Shown: piece by piece, positions 22,381-33,400 of the stretch | Position numbering within the stretch: position 1 is the stretch's first letter | Layout of the letters: each line of letters begins with the position of its first letter | Assembly: GCA_027943245.1 (NCBI GenBank) | Contig: JANDJZ010000178.1 | Span: 1 to 54,747 of the forward strand | Origin: Acanthamoeba sp. SK_2022b | Taxonomy: Eukaryota; Discosea; Longamoebia; Acanthamoebidae | DNA: 54,747 nt | Reading direction: 5' to 3' | The notes under the pieces: generated by a model | What the model was told of the DNA's origin: nothing | What the model saw: the letters and a program-made list of their open reading frames with translations, nothing else | Database searches by the model: none | Made by a program: the position numbers and the translations under genes

Positions 22381-23874
22381 ATGGCGTCCATTAATGAGGC
22401 GAAGAGGATCCGCACAATTGCGCACGACACACCCAGCATTTCTACCTTCATAACCAGCAATTTGTACCTTCCCAAGCTTGTTACACTTCTCGAAGACGAA
22501 GATGATGAGGCCGTGGCGATTGCCCTCGAGGTCATTAACTTCGTCGTCTCGGAGTCGAACGCCGCGAACCGACGGAGGATCGCCTGCGAGAAGGGCCTTT
22601 TGTCACGAGTCCAGGAGATGATGATGGACATCTCGCTCGATTCCAGGACCAAGTCACACGCTATCAAAACCTACGCCAATCTTCAGGCCTACCAGTCCTC
22701 CAGCGTAGATGATGATGTCATCACTCACTCCAGTCCCTCACCTTCAACCTCGGTTTCCGCCAAGGAGATCGATGCCGATATCATCAACGAGGAGTTCCCC
22801 AACAAGCCCGCCGTGACGGTATGGCTCACCCCTCTCCGCGAACCTTTTTGCTCTCCCGCCCCACAATAACAGAGTGTTGTCTATGTTCGCCTTTCAGGCG
22901 AGTGCTACAGGCGCCGCTACCATGTCCATCTTCCGCGGGGCGGCTGCCGGCCCAGGCCGAAGCGCTACCGTTGGTTTTGGAGGTGCTTCCTCAGCCGTCT
23001 TGTCCCCTCCACAGGCCTCTTGTTGCAGCCACTGTGTTTGTAGAAACAACTAACCAGTGCTTTGCCTTTCCAGGTCTGGGCGCTCTCTCTTCCAATCATT
23101 CCGCAAGCGCCGCGCAAGGGGCATCTGGTAAGCCGACATCATTTGGTCATCTCAAGGGCATGGACTGATAATAGTGATTACCCCTCTCCATGCTCAGGTG
23201 CTGGCGCTACCACCGGAGCTCCGGGTCTGGCGCTCTTCTCGTCTTCGGTATCCAACCGGCTGGCGACGGCTCAGACCTTCACAGTCTTCGTCAAGGGACT
23301 CCAGAACCGACCAGAGAACAAGGCCGCGCTGGAGAAGAAGCTGTACGGGCCTCCCCTCCTCTCCACCACATTGGTCTTTGGCCGGAAGAGCGATACGGCA
23401 CGAAGGGAGGACGCTCACCACGGCGTCTCATCGTGATGGCGTCCCTGTTATAGGCTGTCCATAAAGGGAGTTATCTCGTTCTCCATTTTTGAGGAAAAGG
23501 CTGTCGTGCGGGCTATCATTGGCGAGCAGGAGCTCCTCAAGTCAGTGCGAGAGATACCCGGCCTGGTATCTCAACCCTCCCATCATGGCCTCTCTTCCGC
23601 TTTCTTTAGAGACTGGTTTCTCGCTGCGGTCGATCTCACTTGGAACACCACTGACTGTCTCCTTTGTTGGCGCTACTGAACACAGCAGGTCGCCAGTTCG
23701 ATGCCAGGCTTGGACGACAAGGAGAACTCTTCGCCACAGTACCTGCAGCGGGACAGGACGAGGGACGCGGGCAACAAGGGCAAGATCGTCGTGCAAGATT
23801 ACAACAAGGACAAGGCCGACGATGCGGCCAACAACGGGTGGTTTGGTCGAGTTGCGCGCGCCCTCTGGGGCTGA
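22381..23874 (+). CDS. ARMC1: ARMC1-like armadillo/HMA-fold protein
   Basis: Six exons (22381-22818, 22898-22982, 23074-23127, 23198-23342, 23454-23565, 23689-23874) join in phase to 339 residues. Residues 1-110 are an armadillo-like helical repeat (YLPKLVTLLEDEDDEAVAIA, CEKGLLSRV). A Gly/Ser/Ala-rich linker is followed by an HMA-like ferredoxin fold (TFTVFVKGLQNRPENKAALE, KGVISFSIFEEKAVVRAII). The end, NNGWFGRVARALWG, resembles the amphipathic tail of animal ARMC1. Animal ARMC1 sits at mitochondria with the MICOS/SAM bridging complex and affects mitochondrial distribution; that role is carried over by homology. MIC10 is 3.6 kb upstream on the same strand. The linker exons are short and the least certain. 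Confidence 0.82.
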
Positions 23875-24117
23875 GCGGGCGTGTAGAACGCTCGCTCCCC
23901 CGCCGTCGTGTAATCACCAATAAGGATCAACAACTCCCATTTTTTTTAAATTAAAAAATAAATATTTTACCCCAGGTGCGAGAAATGATATGTTGTTGCA
24001 TTTGTTTGCAGATGTATGTTCTGTTACAGGGTGGAGGTTGTTGTGTACATTGTTATGGGGATATGTGGGGACTGTCTTGTTCAAGAGATGCGCGTTCTGA
24101 AGGACTGCGAAGGAGAT

Positions 24118-25812
24118 TCAGTTGATGGCCTCGTGGTAGCCATCAGGAATGGACGTCGCGGCGCCGTCGATGGCCATGAAAAGCTCGCGCATCTGCTGCT
24201 CGTCCTCCTTCAACATGAGCGCCGAGAAGAAGCCAATGTCGCTGTTGCATCGCGACGGCGTGGCGTATGCATCGCTTCCCGTGGCCGTGGGCGTGTGAAG
24301 GGAGTGCGGGGAGCTAACGGAGCGGGTGAGCTGTTGGGGCTCGTTGAAGGCTGGCCTGTGTTGCGGTTCGACAAAATTGTACGACACGAAACCATAAGGA
24401 GGCGCGGGCGCACCACCCGCGGCGTGAGGGTAGATGGGCGTTGGCACAGGCAGCGGCTGTTGAGCGGCTGCAACGGCGGCCGTAGCAGTGGCGAGCTGGA
24501 GGTCGAGGAAGTGCATGGGGTCAAATTCGTCCTCCTTGCTCTCGATACTCACGCGCTGCATGGTGTCGGCGATGTGCATTATATCGAGCGATGTCCTGCG
24601 ATCGGGCACGCTCGGCATCAGCGGTACGGGGGAGCTCGAGGTTGAGTTGGAAGGGCTGGCCGTGAGGAAGGGTGTGGTCGGCGGAGTGGCCGCGTGCGAG
24701 GCCGCGGAGGGCGCGCTCTGCTCGATTCCTCGGAGGATGGACTCGAGCTCGGCATCACCGATCGCCCATTGATTGCTTAGCTCGGCCTGTCCACTGGAGA
24801 TGGCAATGGTGGGGAGCGTGTCGAACTCCAGGCTCGTGGGCACGCTCCTTGCATGTCTGCAGGTGTGGTGATGTCCTGTCGTCAAGAGCGAGCTGCGGGA
24901 CTGATGAGCCGTGTGGTGCGGCCGGCCGTGAGCGCACACGACCGCCTCCGTGCCGTGCGTTGGGGGCGCGGTGCGTTCGGTCCGAGGCGAGAGGAGGGCC
25001 GCCAAAGCCCGTGTAGAGGTGTTGCCCGGGTAGGAAGCCGGAGAAGGAACGGCAGTCGGCGCGGTACGGCGGATGGGGACGCTGGTAGAGCTCCCGCAAA
25101 CACTGGAGCTGCGACTGCGCATCCTGGGAGATTTCTTGATGGGCGAGGTGGGCACGGCAGACGACGAGTGGTGGTGTAGGACTGTGGGCGAGCTGCTGGC
25201 GCTGTTTGTCTTCTTGGGTTTGCCGCCCATCATCAGCGGATCACGGGCCGACGACGACGCGCTGTGGCTTCGCACGATGGCACTCTTGTGGCGCGGGGTG
25301 GAATGCAGGGAAATGGCCGAGTCCCCTCTCAGCCCACTCACCGTGTTGGAGGGGGCGGAGATGCTGCGGTCCCGGTGGACGATGTGAGCGTCGGCTGAGG
25401 TGAACATTCGCGCGTCGGAAACGCTTCGCTTGCGCTTAGGAGGGGTCTTTTTTGCGTTCGCTGCGGTCTGGCTCGCCGATTCCTTGGCCTCGGCAGTGGC
25501 GGCAGCGAAGGTGTCGGCCGACCAGGTCGCCGACTTGCTCTCTTGTTTCTCCTTCTTGGAGCGCTTGCGCTTCTTGCGATCCTCGTGCCGTGCCTTGCCC
25601 TTCTCGGCTAGGTTGTGCAAGAGCGAGATGATGTTGGAATCGCCCTGCAGGAGAGCGTGGCCCAAGGAGCTGGCCGTGGAGACCATAGAGCGTAGGCTGA
25701 TGCTACTGGTCGAGGCGGTGGACGACGACTGAGGAGCGAGGAGTGCCGAGGTATGGCCATTGTTCATGATTGGTGATGACAGAGGCGACTGAGATGGCGT
25801 CGTTACCGACAT
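24118..25812 (-). CDS. Ser-rich disordered protein with 14-3-3-type motifs
   Basis: A single 564-residue open frame without introns, unusual for this window. Almost all of it is low-complexity Ser/Pro/Thr/Ala. A basic block KKRKRSKKEKQ (about 80-90) looks like a nuclear localisation signal. RSISAP (149-154) and RSVSSP (497-502) both fit the 14-3-3 mode-1 motif RSxSxP. Further RxxS sites (KRSVS, RRTS, RCNS) suggest basophilic-kinase targets. An ordered-looking C-terminal segment, DIGFFSALMLKEDEQQMREL, could be a helical docking site. The family is unknown to me. The opposite strand also has long frames, but codon pattern and composition favour this one. It is convergent with ARMC1. Confidence 0.7.
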   Translation of the reverse strand: MSVTTPSQSPLSSPIMNNGHTSALLAPQSSSTASTSSISLRSMVSTASSLGHALLQGDSNIISLLHNLAEKGKARHEDRKKRKRSKKEKQESKSATWSADTFAAATAEAKESASQTAANAKKTPPKRKRSVSDARMFTSADAHIVHRDRSISAPSNTVSGLRGDSAISLHSTPRHKSAIVRSHSASSSARDPLMMGGKPKKTNSASSSPTVLHHHSSSAVPTSPIKKSPRMRSRSSSVCGSSTSVPIRRTAPTAVPSPASYPGNTSTRALAALLSPRTERTAPPTHGTEAVVCAHGRPHHTAHQSRSSLLTTGHHHTCRHARSVPTSLEFDTLPTIAISSGQAELSNQWAIGDAELESILRGIEQSAPSAASHAATPPTTPFLTASPSNSTSSSPVPLMPSVPDRRTSLDIMHIADTMQRVSIESKEDEFDPMHFLDLQLATATAAVAAAQQPLPVPTPIYPHAAGGAPAPPYGFVSYNFVEPQHRPAFNEPQQLTRSVSSPHSLHTPTATGSDAYATPSRCNSDIGFFSALMLKEDEQQMRELFMAIDGAATSIPDGYHEAIN

Positions 25813-26923
25813 GGTCGGTTGGTTGCTGCGATGCCCGAAGCAAGTGTCGGCCGGTAAGGTACCTAAAATGGGATAACAAATTTGTCTTCAGTCATATATG
25901 GCTTGCGTTCTCCCAGAAGCACGCGCCATTGCTCATGTACCAGAAGCAGAATCACTCTTGGACAGGAGACAGGGCAGGAGCCTGGCTTATAGCAGCAGAC
26001 GAGAGGTCCAACCTGGCCTGACCAGCTGAAGAGTGGGAGAAGCAATGCTCGTTCCGGGTAAAGGCTTGATGGGCTGAGAAAAGCTGTGGCTTGGACTTGG
26101 TCCCTAGACTAGTTGGGTATGAAAGGCGTCAGCAGGCATGTGCAGGTATTGCCGCAAGGCGATGAAATGATGTCAAATTGATGGTGATGCGCTACCGCTG
26201 CTGGGTGTACAAGAGGAGGCGCGTAGCAAGGTACTAGTGCAACGGTACGCCAGTGGTGGGATCGGGTTGGCCAAGGAGGGTTTGGATGAGCTGGCGATAA
26301 GGAGAAGGTGGAGGAAGGCTTGGCAAAAGGAGGTCGCCTTTTATAGGGGGTGACCCGTGTCACTTATTTTCTGTCAAGGTGCGGTTGTCTGTGTGCGCAC
26401 GGGCATCTGCCGACCGACGCACATCCAACCGCCCCAAATTGACCACAGAGAGTCAGGAAGGAAAGAACGGGGTTCGCGCCCCACGCAATCGATTGGCTGC
26501 CACCACCAAGAAGAAAGGGAATGATACAACGGCCGGTGCCTGCCATCACCACCACCCGGCTTGGTCAAAACCGGTAAAAGAGACAACACATGAAGGCAGA
26601 TTAGGGATACATAAGTCACCAAGGCAGTGCTGGCACGGACAAATGCCGGGGAGAAGGAAGAGAAGCAGCAGGTAGCAGCAGTGTGCCGCACACTAGCCCT
26701 CCCGTGATCGTGTCTAAATCAGGATCTGAGAGAACCAGCTCACTAAGAACAAGTGCTACAACAGGAATAGAGGCGCGATTGGCGCATGTGGCTTAGTCAG
26801 GGGAGTCACCTCACCGAAGTGCCACATGCACAGAGCGGGGGCCTGTTGGACACAACGATCCCAGTTGTGAAGAGAAGAAGGAGAAGGAGAACATAAAAGC
26901 TGCACTTATGTTGGCGCGTTCTG
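25813..26923. other. 1.1-kb intergenic region, no gene seen
   Basis: Lies between the start of the Ser-rich gene and the end of the NAPRT gene, so it holds the promoter of the former and the 3' region of the latter. Frames are short and mutually overlapping, and none has family motifs. Confidence 0.45.
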
Positions 26924-28005
26924 TCAGTCGTCAACTTCGGCATTGAGATTGGAAATGTCCTTGATGGGGGCCGACAGCTCCCACAGCCGGTGGAAGTCGC
27001 GGTAGACCGTCTCGGTCACGGACACCTTGTAGGGTGTGGGGTTCAAAGGCCGCAGGTGGTCTGGCCCACCCACCACACGTTGCAGATAGCGGAAGCCTTG
27101 GGTGAGGTGAAGCTCCCTCACCGCGCACAACTGATATGGCTTGGCCAAAAAGAGAGACAGAGCCTCAGGGGGGGGGGGCGTCGTACCGGGCCTGAGGCTG
27201 GCAATCTGGTCGAGTATGTACTGCCGAATATGGTCTATGCTGGGCAGCTCCTGCACCAACTTGCCATCTCTCAAGTAGAGCTGGTGAAGCTTCTCCACCT
27301 TGGAGGGCGTGATGTAGGCTCTGCACTGGTGGTGAGACCACATCATTGGGGGAAGGGGCCGCAGAAAGCGAGCTGGACCTCTTCTTGGCATCGAATGGAT
27401 CGCAGCAAAGGATGCGTTGGTGCTCGGTGGGCTGCTCGGACTTGGCCACATCGCCGTCCTCATTTGAATTTTCCTGAGGCGACAGCTGCAGCATTACGTC
27501 GATAACTGGTCCACCCTTCTTGCCGTAGAGTCGATAGGCCACCTTGCGTCCCGGTATCGTCACCTGTTGTCAATGCAGGCATGGGATCGTACGAACATAA
27601 ATGAGCATTCAATCAGCGGAGCAATCACGGTGTGCGGCGAGGGCAATGGTTGCCTTATCGATGGACTCGGACAACTTGATCCTGTTTTCTCCGTTCAGTT
27701 CGACCAGCTTGTAGACACAGCCCAATGCTGGCTGCTTCTGGCAGGTCACCTGCGTCACCATTTTCACAGCAAACGTGAGGACAACACTGAGGAACAGAAG
27801 CGTAAGAGTATCAAGCGATTGATTGCTGCTACTTACCAGGTTAGTGCCCACGCCAAAGACGTTGATTTCGTGGCCTTGCTGATTGAGAGAGTAGAGCACG
27901 TCCTCGGATATCTCGCTGGACGCCACAATCTGGAATTGCTTGAAGTAGAGCAGCCCCAACCGATCCGCTGTCTTACTGCGACATCAACAAGCGCTAGTAA
28001 GTATG

Positions 28006-28075
<70 letters not shown>

Positions 28076-30204
28076 TGCACGCTGTGTGTGGGCCGTACGC
28101 GAAGAGCTTGCGCGCTTGCTTGGAGAGGTAGGCCAGATCTCCAGAGTCAAGTCGTATGCCAACCGCCTTGTAGCCAAACTAGTAGGCGCGTCCACGGGAT
28201 GAGCTATCTTTACCCCAGAAGCGGTGACGACTGATGCTGATACGATGCAGACAGAGGATGGTCCTTTACCTTGTGCAATGCGTAGGCGACACACAGGAAA
28301 TTGGGGACGCCCGAATTCATGGTGTCGTAGGTGTCCACCAAGCATACACAGCTCGTGGGAAAGGCGCTGTCGGTTACGAGGTGTAAGCTGGATACACCAC
28401 ACAAACAAAAAAACAGTCTGGTGTAGGTATTCGTACATGGCGTAGGAGATGAATGACCTCAGCTCCCCCGTGCTGGTGTTGGTGAAACCGAGCTCCTCGC
28501 GACACTGCATAGCCGCCTTCTCGAAATCTTCCTCTTTGGAGCCATCTGTACGGGAATACGCCGATAAGTGAGAGGGCTAAAGCTGGAGGAATGTTGATTA
28601 GACGATGAAGGTGTGATGAGACTGACCTTTTCTCTTGAGATGCTTAACGGCAAGGGGGACGTCGTCGAAGAAGCTCTCGACGAATGAGTGCGCATGAGTG
28701 CCCTGAGCATGGGAAGAAGAAAAAGAAAAACCGAGTGAGCACAGCAGCGCACCCTCGCGCGAGCACAGCACAGCGCATACTACGCGCATACGTGCCTGGG
28801 TCTCGATGTCCCACAGAAGGCCTGACAGAACGTTGCTGGTGCTGTCAAATCCGCCCATGTAGGAATACCTTGACGCGGATACACCCCCATCAGGACCCTG
28901 AGCTCGTCGCAACCCAAACTCCATCAACATCTAATTGTGCACACTGATCGTTAGTTTTGGAGGGGCTTGAAACGCAAGTGATGGTCGTTTACACTTGCCA
29001 GTACAGCACCTTGTTTGGGCCGGCGGCGAGGCGATGACGCATGGCGTTGGTACAAATGAGACTTACAGTCGTTGTACGCGCGTGAGCCACAATTTGAGAC
29101 AATATCAAACAAAGCTCTGGCGAGGGGGCCACCTGGGGTAGTTGACGAGCGTGAGGAGCGTGGTCTCGAGCAGCTGCGCCACGGCCAGGGGTCCCTCGAC
29201 GCGAATCAGAGGGACCCGAGGGAACACCAACGTTCCTTCGGGCACGGCATACACCTGCAGGCCATCGATGGCACATGTTACTGGTGCAAGGTCGGCAGCT
29301 GTGATCAAGTGATGGTACCTTGAGTTTGGAAGAGTCAACAGTCGAGAGCCATTCATAGAAGGCATCCTCTTTGCAGTGGCGTAGCGCCTGTGTTGTGGGA
29401 AGGTGTGGTAAAAGAGAAGAGGGGAGCGAGTCAACAACACAAAAATTGATGGGGCTCCCCTGTGGAGCGGTGGTGGGGAAGATGAAAGGAAATGGCATGC
29501 GGTGTGCTGTTGCGTTACGGTCCAACATTGAGCCGAAATAGGTTAACACACAGGTCCCAACTCCTTAACAGGAAGTCAGATGCTGGGGATTCAGCTGTTT
29601 GGGTGGCGTGCTGAGCAACACCTCCACGTGACATGATACGTGGCCCAAGGTGATGGTTGATGGCAGAAAAGCAAGGGGAAAGTCATGTTCTTCTCCTCAG
29701 CTTGATAGCGTACCTTGGCCCGCAACTCGTCTATCTGGCCCTTGGTGAACCTAAGGTTTTTGACAAAGCGCAGCTGTTGTGCGTGCAGCGACACCAAGTG
29801 GGAAAAGGAGAAAAAAGCTTCAGCCACACCGAAAGTCAACAAAAGAGTGGGGGAGGTTTCACGCACCACTTCCTCAAGGCCAGCAAAGATGGTCACCTCA
29901 CCTTTGAACGGATTCTTTCGGAAGAACAAGTCGAACACCGCGTGCTCTTCGTGCTTGCCGGCCTGGTGGAAGAAAAAGAATCGAATAATAGTTTTTTCCC
30001 TGCTGCAAAGAAAGATAATAAATACACCAAATGGCGTGCCTTCCAGTATGCGTAGGCCATGGTCAGTTCGTAGAGGTCGGTAAGGAGTGGCACTACGAGG
30101 CTGTTCGTGGGCAGGAACTGCGACACAGAATGGTCGCCTGTGCCCATCACACCTAGCCTCATCGCAGCTACGCTGGCATCCCGTGTTTCGTTCTGTTGCG
30201 CCAT
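26924..30204 (-). CDS. NAPRT: nicotinate phosphoribosyltransferase
   Basis: A multi-exon gene reading from Met 30204 to the TGA at 26924. In order it shows [117 protein letters not shown] and [16 protein letters not shown], ending [16 protein letters not shown]. This is a complete NAPRT. It converts nicotinate and PRPP to nicotinate mononucleotide in the Preiss-Handler route to NAD. The His in HAHSF is the phosphorylated residue of the family. The protein is cytosolic, with no signal peptide. Individual exon ends near 29000-29600 were not all fixed. It lies 245 bases downstream of the end of the FAR-DHAPAT gene, same strand. Confidence 0.92.
27168..27178 (-). other. 11-base C run, probably intronic
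   Basis: It can be read as Pro codons in the open frame. A GTACGACG donor just before it and a CTCTTTTTGGCCAAG acceptor after it make a short intron equally likely. The choice decides four or so residues of NAPRT. Confidence 0.5.
28010..28074. repeat. (TG)n microsatellite in NAPRT intron
   Basis: A pure TG run of about 32 units lies within an intron of the NAPRT gene. It creates Cys/Val and His/Thr spurious frames. Confidence 0.9.
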
Positions 30205-30448
30205 CGGGTTGCGGTCACTTGGTTTCTCTTGTTGGTGGTCTTGGTCTGGTGGTCATACAACGCCAAACCGCAACCATGGACTCGCGTAAGCGCAGGAGCG
30301 AAATGTCAACCAGATCTTTGCGAGAAACAGGCGCCTCCTCCCCGAGTCGCGTTTTTTCTTCGCCATTGCACAAAGGGCCACGCAAAACTGAGAACAAGTG
30401 GCTTGCCTTCCTCTTGGTGAGTCGGTTCATGGGCGAGATACTTCCCAC

Positions 30449-30457
30449 TTAGAGCCT
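30449..30457 (-). other. PTS1-like peroxisomal signal (Ala-Arg-Leu stop)
   Basis: The last exon starts at 30503. Given the two-base phase left by the exon ending at 30583, it reads GVLDRKALLADFPVVARL and then TAA. ARL fits the [SAC][KRH][LM] consensus. Other phases of this exon hit a stop or give no signal. Confidence 0.7.
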
Positions 30458-33400
30458 TGCCACGACGGGGAAGTCAGCAAGGAGAGCTTTCCGGTCCAGA
30501 ACCCTAGTCGTTGGGAAGACGCAAGGAATGTGTCAGCTATGCTGCCGTCCGCACTGTGCAACGGGGGGGGGGGGGCTGGTACCCGTGCCGGAGCGGCTCA
30601 CGCCGGAAGGAGCCGATATGGTGCACGAGGGCGTCCAGCGCCTTTTCCTCTTGCCAATAGGGCGCCAAATGCAGCAGCACCTCGCGCCTAGACGGAGTAA
30701 TGTGTGAGGTAGTGTACAGCACGCTTAATGTACGTTTGGGGCACACTTACCCGCTCGTGTATCTCTCACCTCGCGCCTTGAGAATGCCCCAGTGCTTGAA
30801 CACGGTTAATGCGTTCTGGAAGGTGTCCTTGCTGTTGGCGTCAAAGTGCTGGAGCACGCCGCTCTGATGTACGCGACAGCGGTCTAAGTCAAACGGAGCC
30901 AATCAACAGGAGGCGCTGAGGAGAGGTAACGCGCATTTACCTTGAACAGGTGGTCAGCAAACCACTGCGCGTTGTCGATGAGTGTGGTGGCCTGATCGTA
31001 AGAAACAGAGTGGGTAAGCGAAGTTAATTTGTATGACAGGCGCGTGCGTGACCAAGCTGGAAGTCAGGCATGGGGCAGGGGTGGGTAGGTACCTGCACAG
31101 TGCGGTCGTGGAGGGCCGAGAAGAGCGCGAGAGCCGCCAGCCAATAGCTGTCGATGAACGGCCAAAAGAGGAGGCACAGGAACGTGAAGTATCTGGACAG
31201 AATGGAGTGGTTCGCGGTTAGGTTCGAGGCGAGGAAGCCCCATTTTGTGGTTGGGGGGGGGGAAGTTGAAAGCTAGTACCGTTCGCCGTGGGGTGGCACA
31301 AAAATGAGAGGCTGCTGCTGGTCGGCAGATGGCTTGCTCTGGAAGAGGCCCTTCTCGATGAACCATCCCAGCAGCTGCTCGTAGTTCTATTGTTTGTTTG
31401 GTTTGTTTCATAAATGGTAATAAGTAAAAAATCACAAATTTGTTAGGCAAAGACAGTGCGATGATACGAGATGTGTGGGCGCCGAAGGATGTACCTCGTG
31501 GCCGGTGGGGATGAACTCGAACTTGAGCAAGCTGCACAGGAATGAGATCCGCTCCATGAGCTGGTCCTTCCCGACGCCCACTTGGCTGGCACCAGCGTCT
31601 CCGATGACCATAGAGCGTCCTGAGAGAAACCAAAAGGAACAGTGAGCTCAGCTGTAAACCGGCGGGAGCAACCACCGCAAGGCAGACTGAGCGGTTACCG
31701 AAGGAGTAGAGAGCGACGGCCATGATGCACTCATCCTTGAAGAGGTGCACGATCTGGTTCCGGTAGTAACCCAAGTGAACCTGACCATGCGCGGCGAGGT
31801 GGTGAGTATCGACGAATCATCACAGCAAGGGAACCCCACCCACAACCCGAGCGGACACTTACCCAGTTTCGTTGGTCTTGGATGGTGATGTAGTTTGGCT
31901 CAAGGCGCCTGTTACGTTCGATGATCAGCGGCTGCAGGAGCCTGATGGCCCGCGTCACCACATAGTTGACCGGGTGCAAGATGGGGTCGTTCCAACCGCC
32001 TGCACGGTCCCATGTGGACAGAATGAAACGTTATCAAGGACCACAATGACGACTTGAATGTCGGCTTGGCTGAGGCTCGAGATTGGTTACCCTTTTCGAT
32101 GATGAGTTCCTTGAGCCAAGAGAACTTTTCGATGAGATCCTCGATCTTGATACCGTTCCTTTGGGTCAGCACCAGCGCCGCCACAATCCCAGTCGACATC
32201 GACACGGTATTGGCTGGCGGTCAACAAAACGTTTAGCACACGGGGTTATAAAAAGGTGAAATAATTCAATCGAAAAAATTAATATCAAAAAAAGTGGTGA
32301 AAAAGGGCTACCTTCGATTTCCTGGCAGATCTTGAAGGCCAGGTTGTTGATGGCAATCCTCCGGTGGCTCCTGTTCGTCCACGGATCATAGGGACCCACT
32401 TCTTCTTCGGCTGAGGCTTGGTTCTCTGGGCTATGGCCTGCGTCGACATCGACCTGAACCTTGGCCGGTAGGCCGGCGGGAAGGCCAGGCAGGGAGTTGA
32501 TGTCAAAGGGAAGCGGAGGGCGGCCGACGAAAGGGCCTACGGCAAGCTTGTCGGGATTGGACGCCACTTCCTGGTTGATGAACGAACGCAGGGAAATGGG
32601 ATTTCCAAACTGCACGTTGATGCGCCCAAAGTCTGTGCACGTGCGTGATTGGGAGTGAGAGTCGGCAAAACAGACCAGAGAACGCGGCGGGTACCGAGCG
32701 AGAGCACCCAATGGGCGGCAGCGAGCAAGGCACGGAGGGAGGGTTTTTGCTTGCTTTCGCCCATGAGCTCCTTCACGTGCTGGCTCTCCTCCACCACCTG
32801 ACCAAGCAATGGGCCAAAGAGTGTCAGCGCCTGAGACTCAGAGCTGCGCCCTCCTCCCTTCCCTAGCACATAGAGAGAAAGCCAGATTACCTTTTCGTAG
32901 GAGACAGCTATCGGGACGAAATGGACGTCCTCGAGCGTTTGCTTCTTGGAGCCGGCACTCCTGGGTCGGTTGGGCTTGAGCATCTCCTCGAAGAAGGGGT
33001 CGGTGATGATCGAGAGGAGCCCCATCTTGGGCTGGATCATCTTGCCCGACCTGCTGCGCGTGCCTTCGATGAAGAACTCCACGGGATAGCCTGCAAAGCA
33101 ATCACAGACAATCGCCAGTGAGGAGAAGCCACTATGAAAGGTGAGTGTTCAAGACATACCATCAAGGAGCAGGCGCTGGGTGTATTCAGTGAAGATCTCG
33201 CGGTACAGCTCGTCCTCCCCGAGAGACCTCCGCATGAAGAAGGCACCGCTGAGGTCGAGACACTCATTGTGTGAGTAGGGGAGAGTGAGCCAGCACAGAA
33301 TGAAGCTAACGAGGAGGATAGGGAACCTGTGTCTGAAAATCCACCGAACGAGAAGCATGTTCAGGAAGTCGTCGCCAGCAGCGATGTGCGGGACGGGAAG

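Noticed and set aside
24016..24645. 209-aa plus-strand open frame
   Set aside because: It overlaps the Ser-rich gene in reverse, starts in the 3' spacer, and shows no motif.
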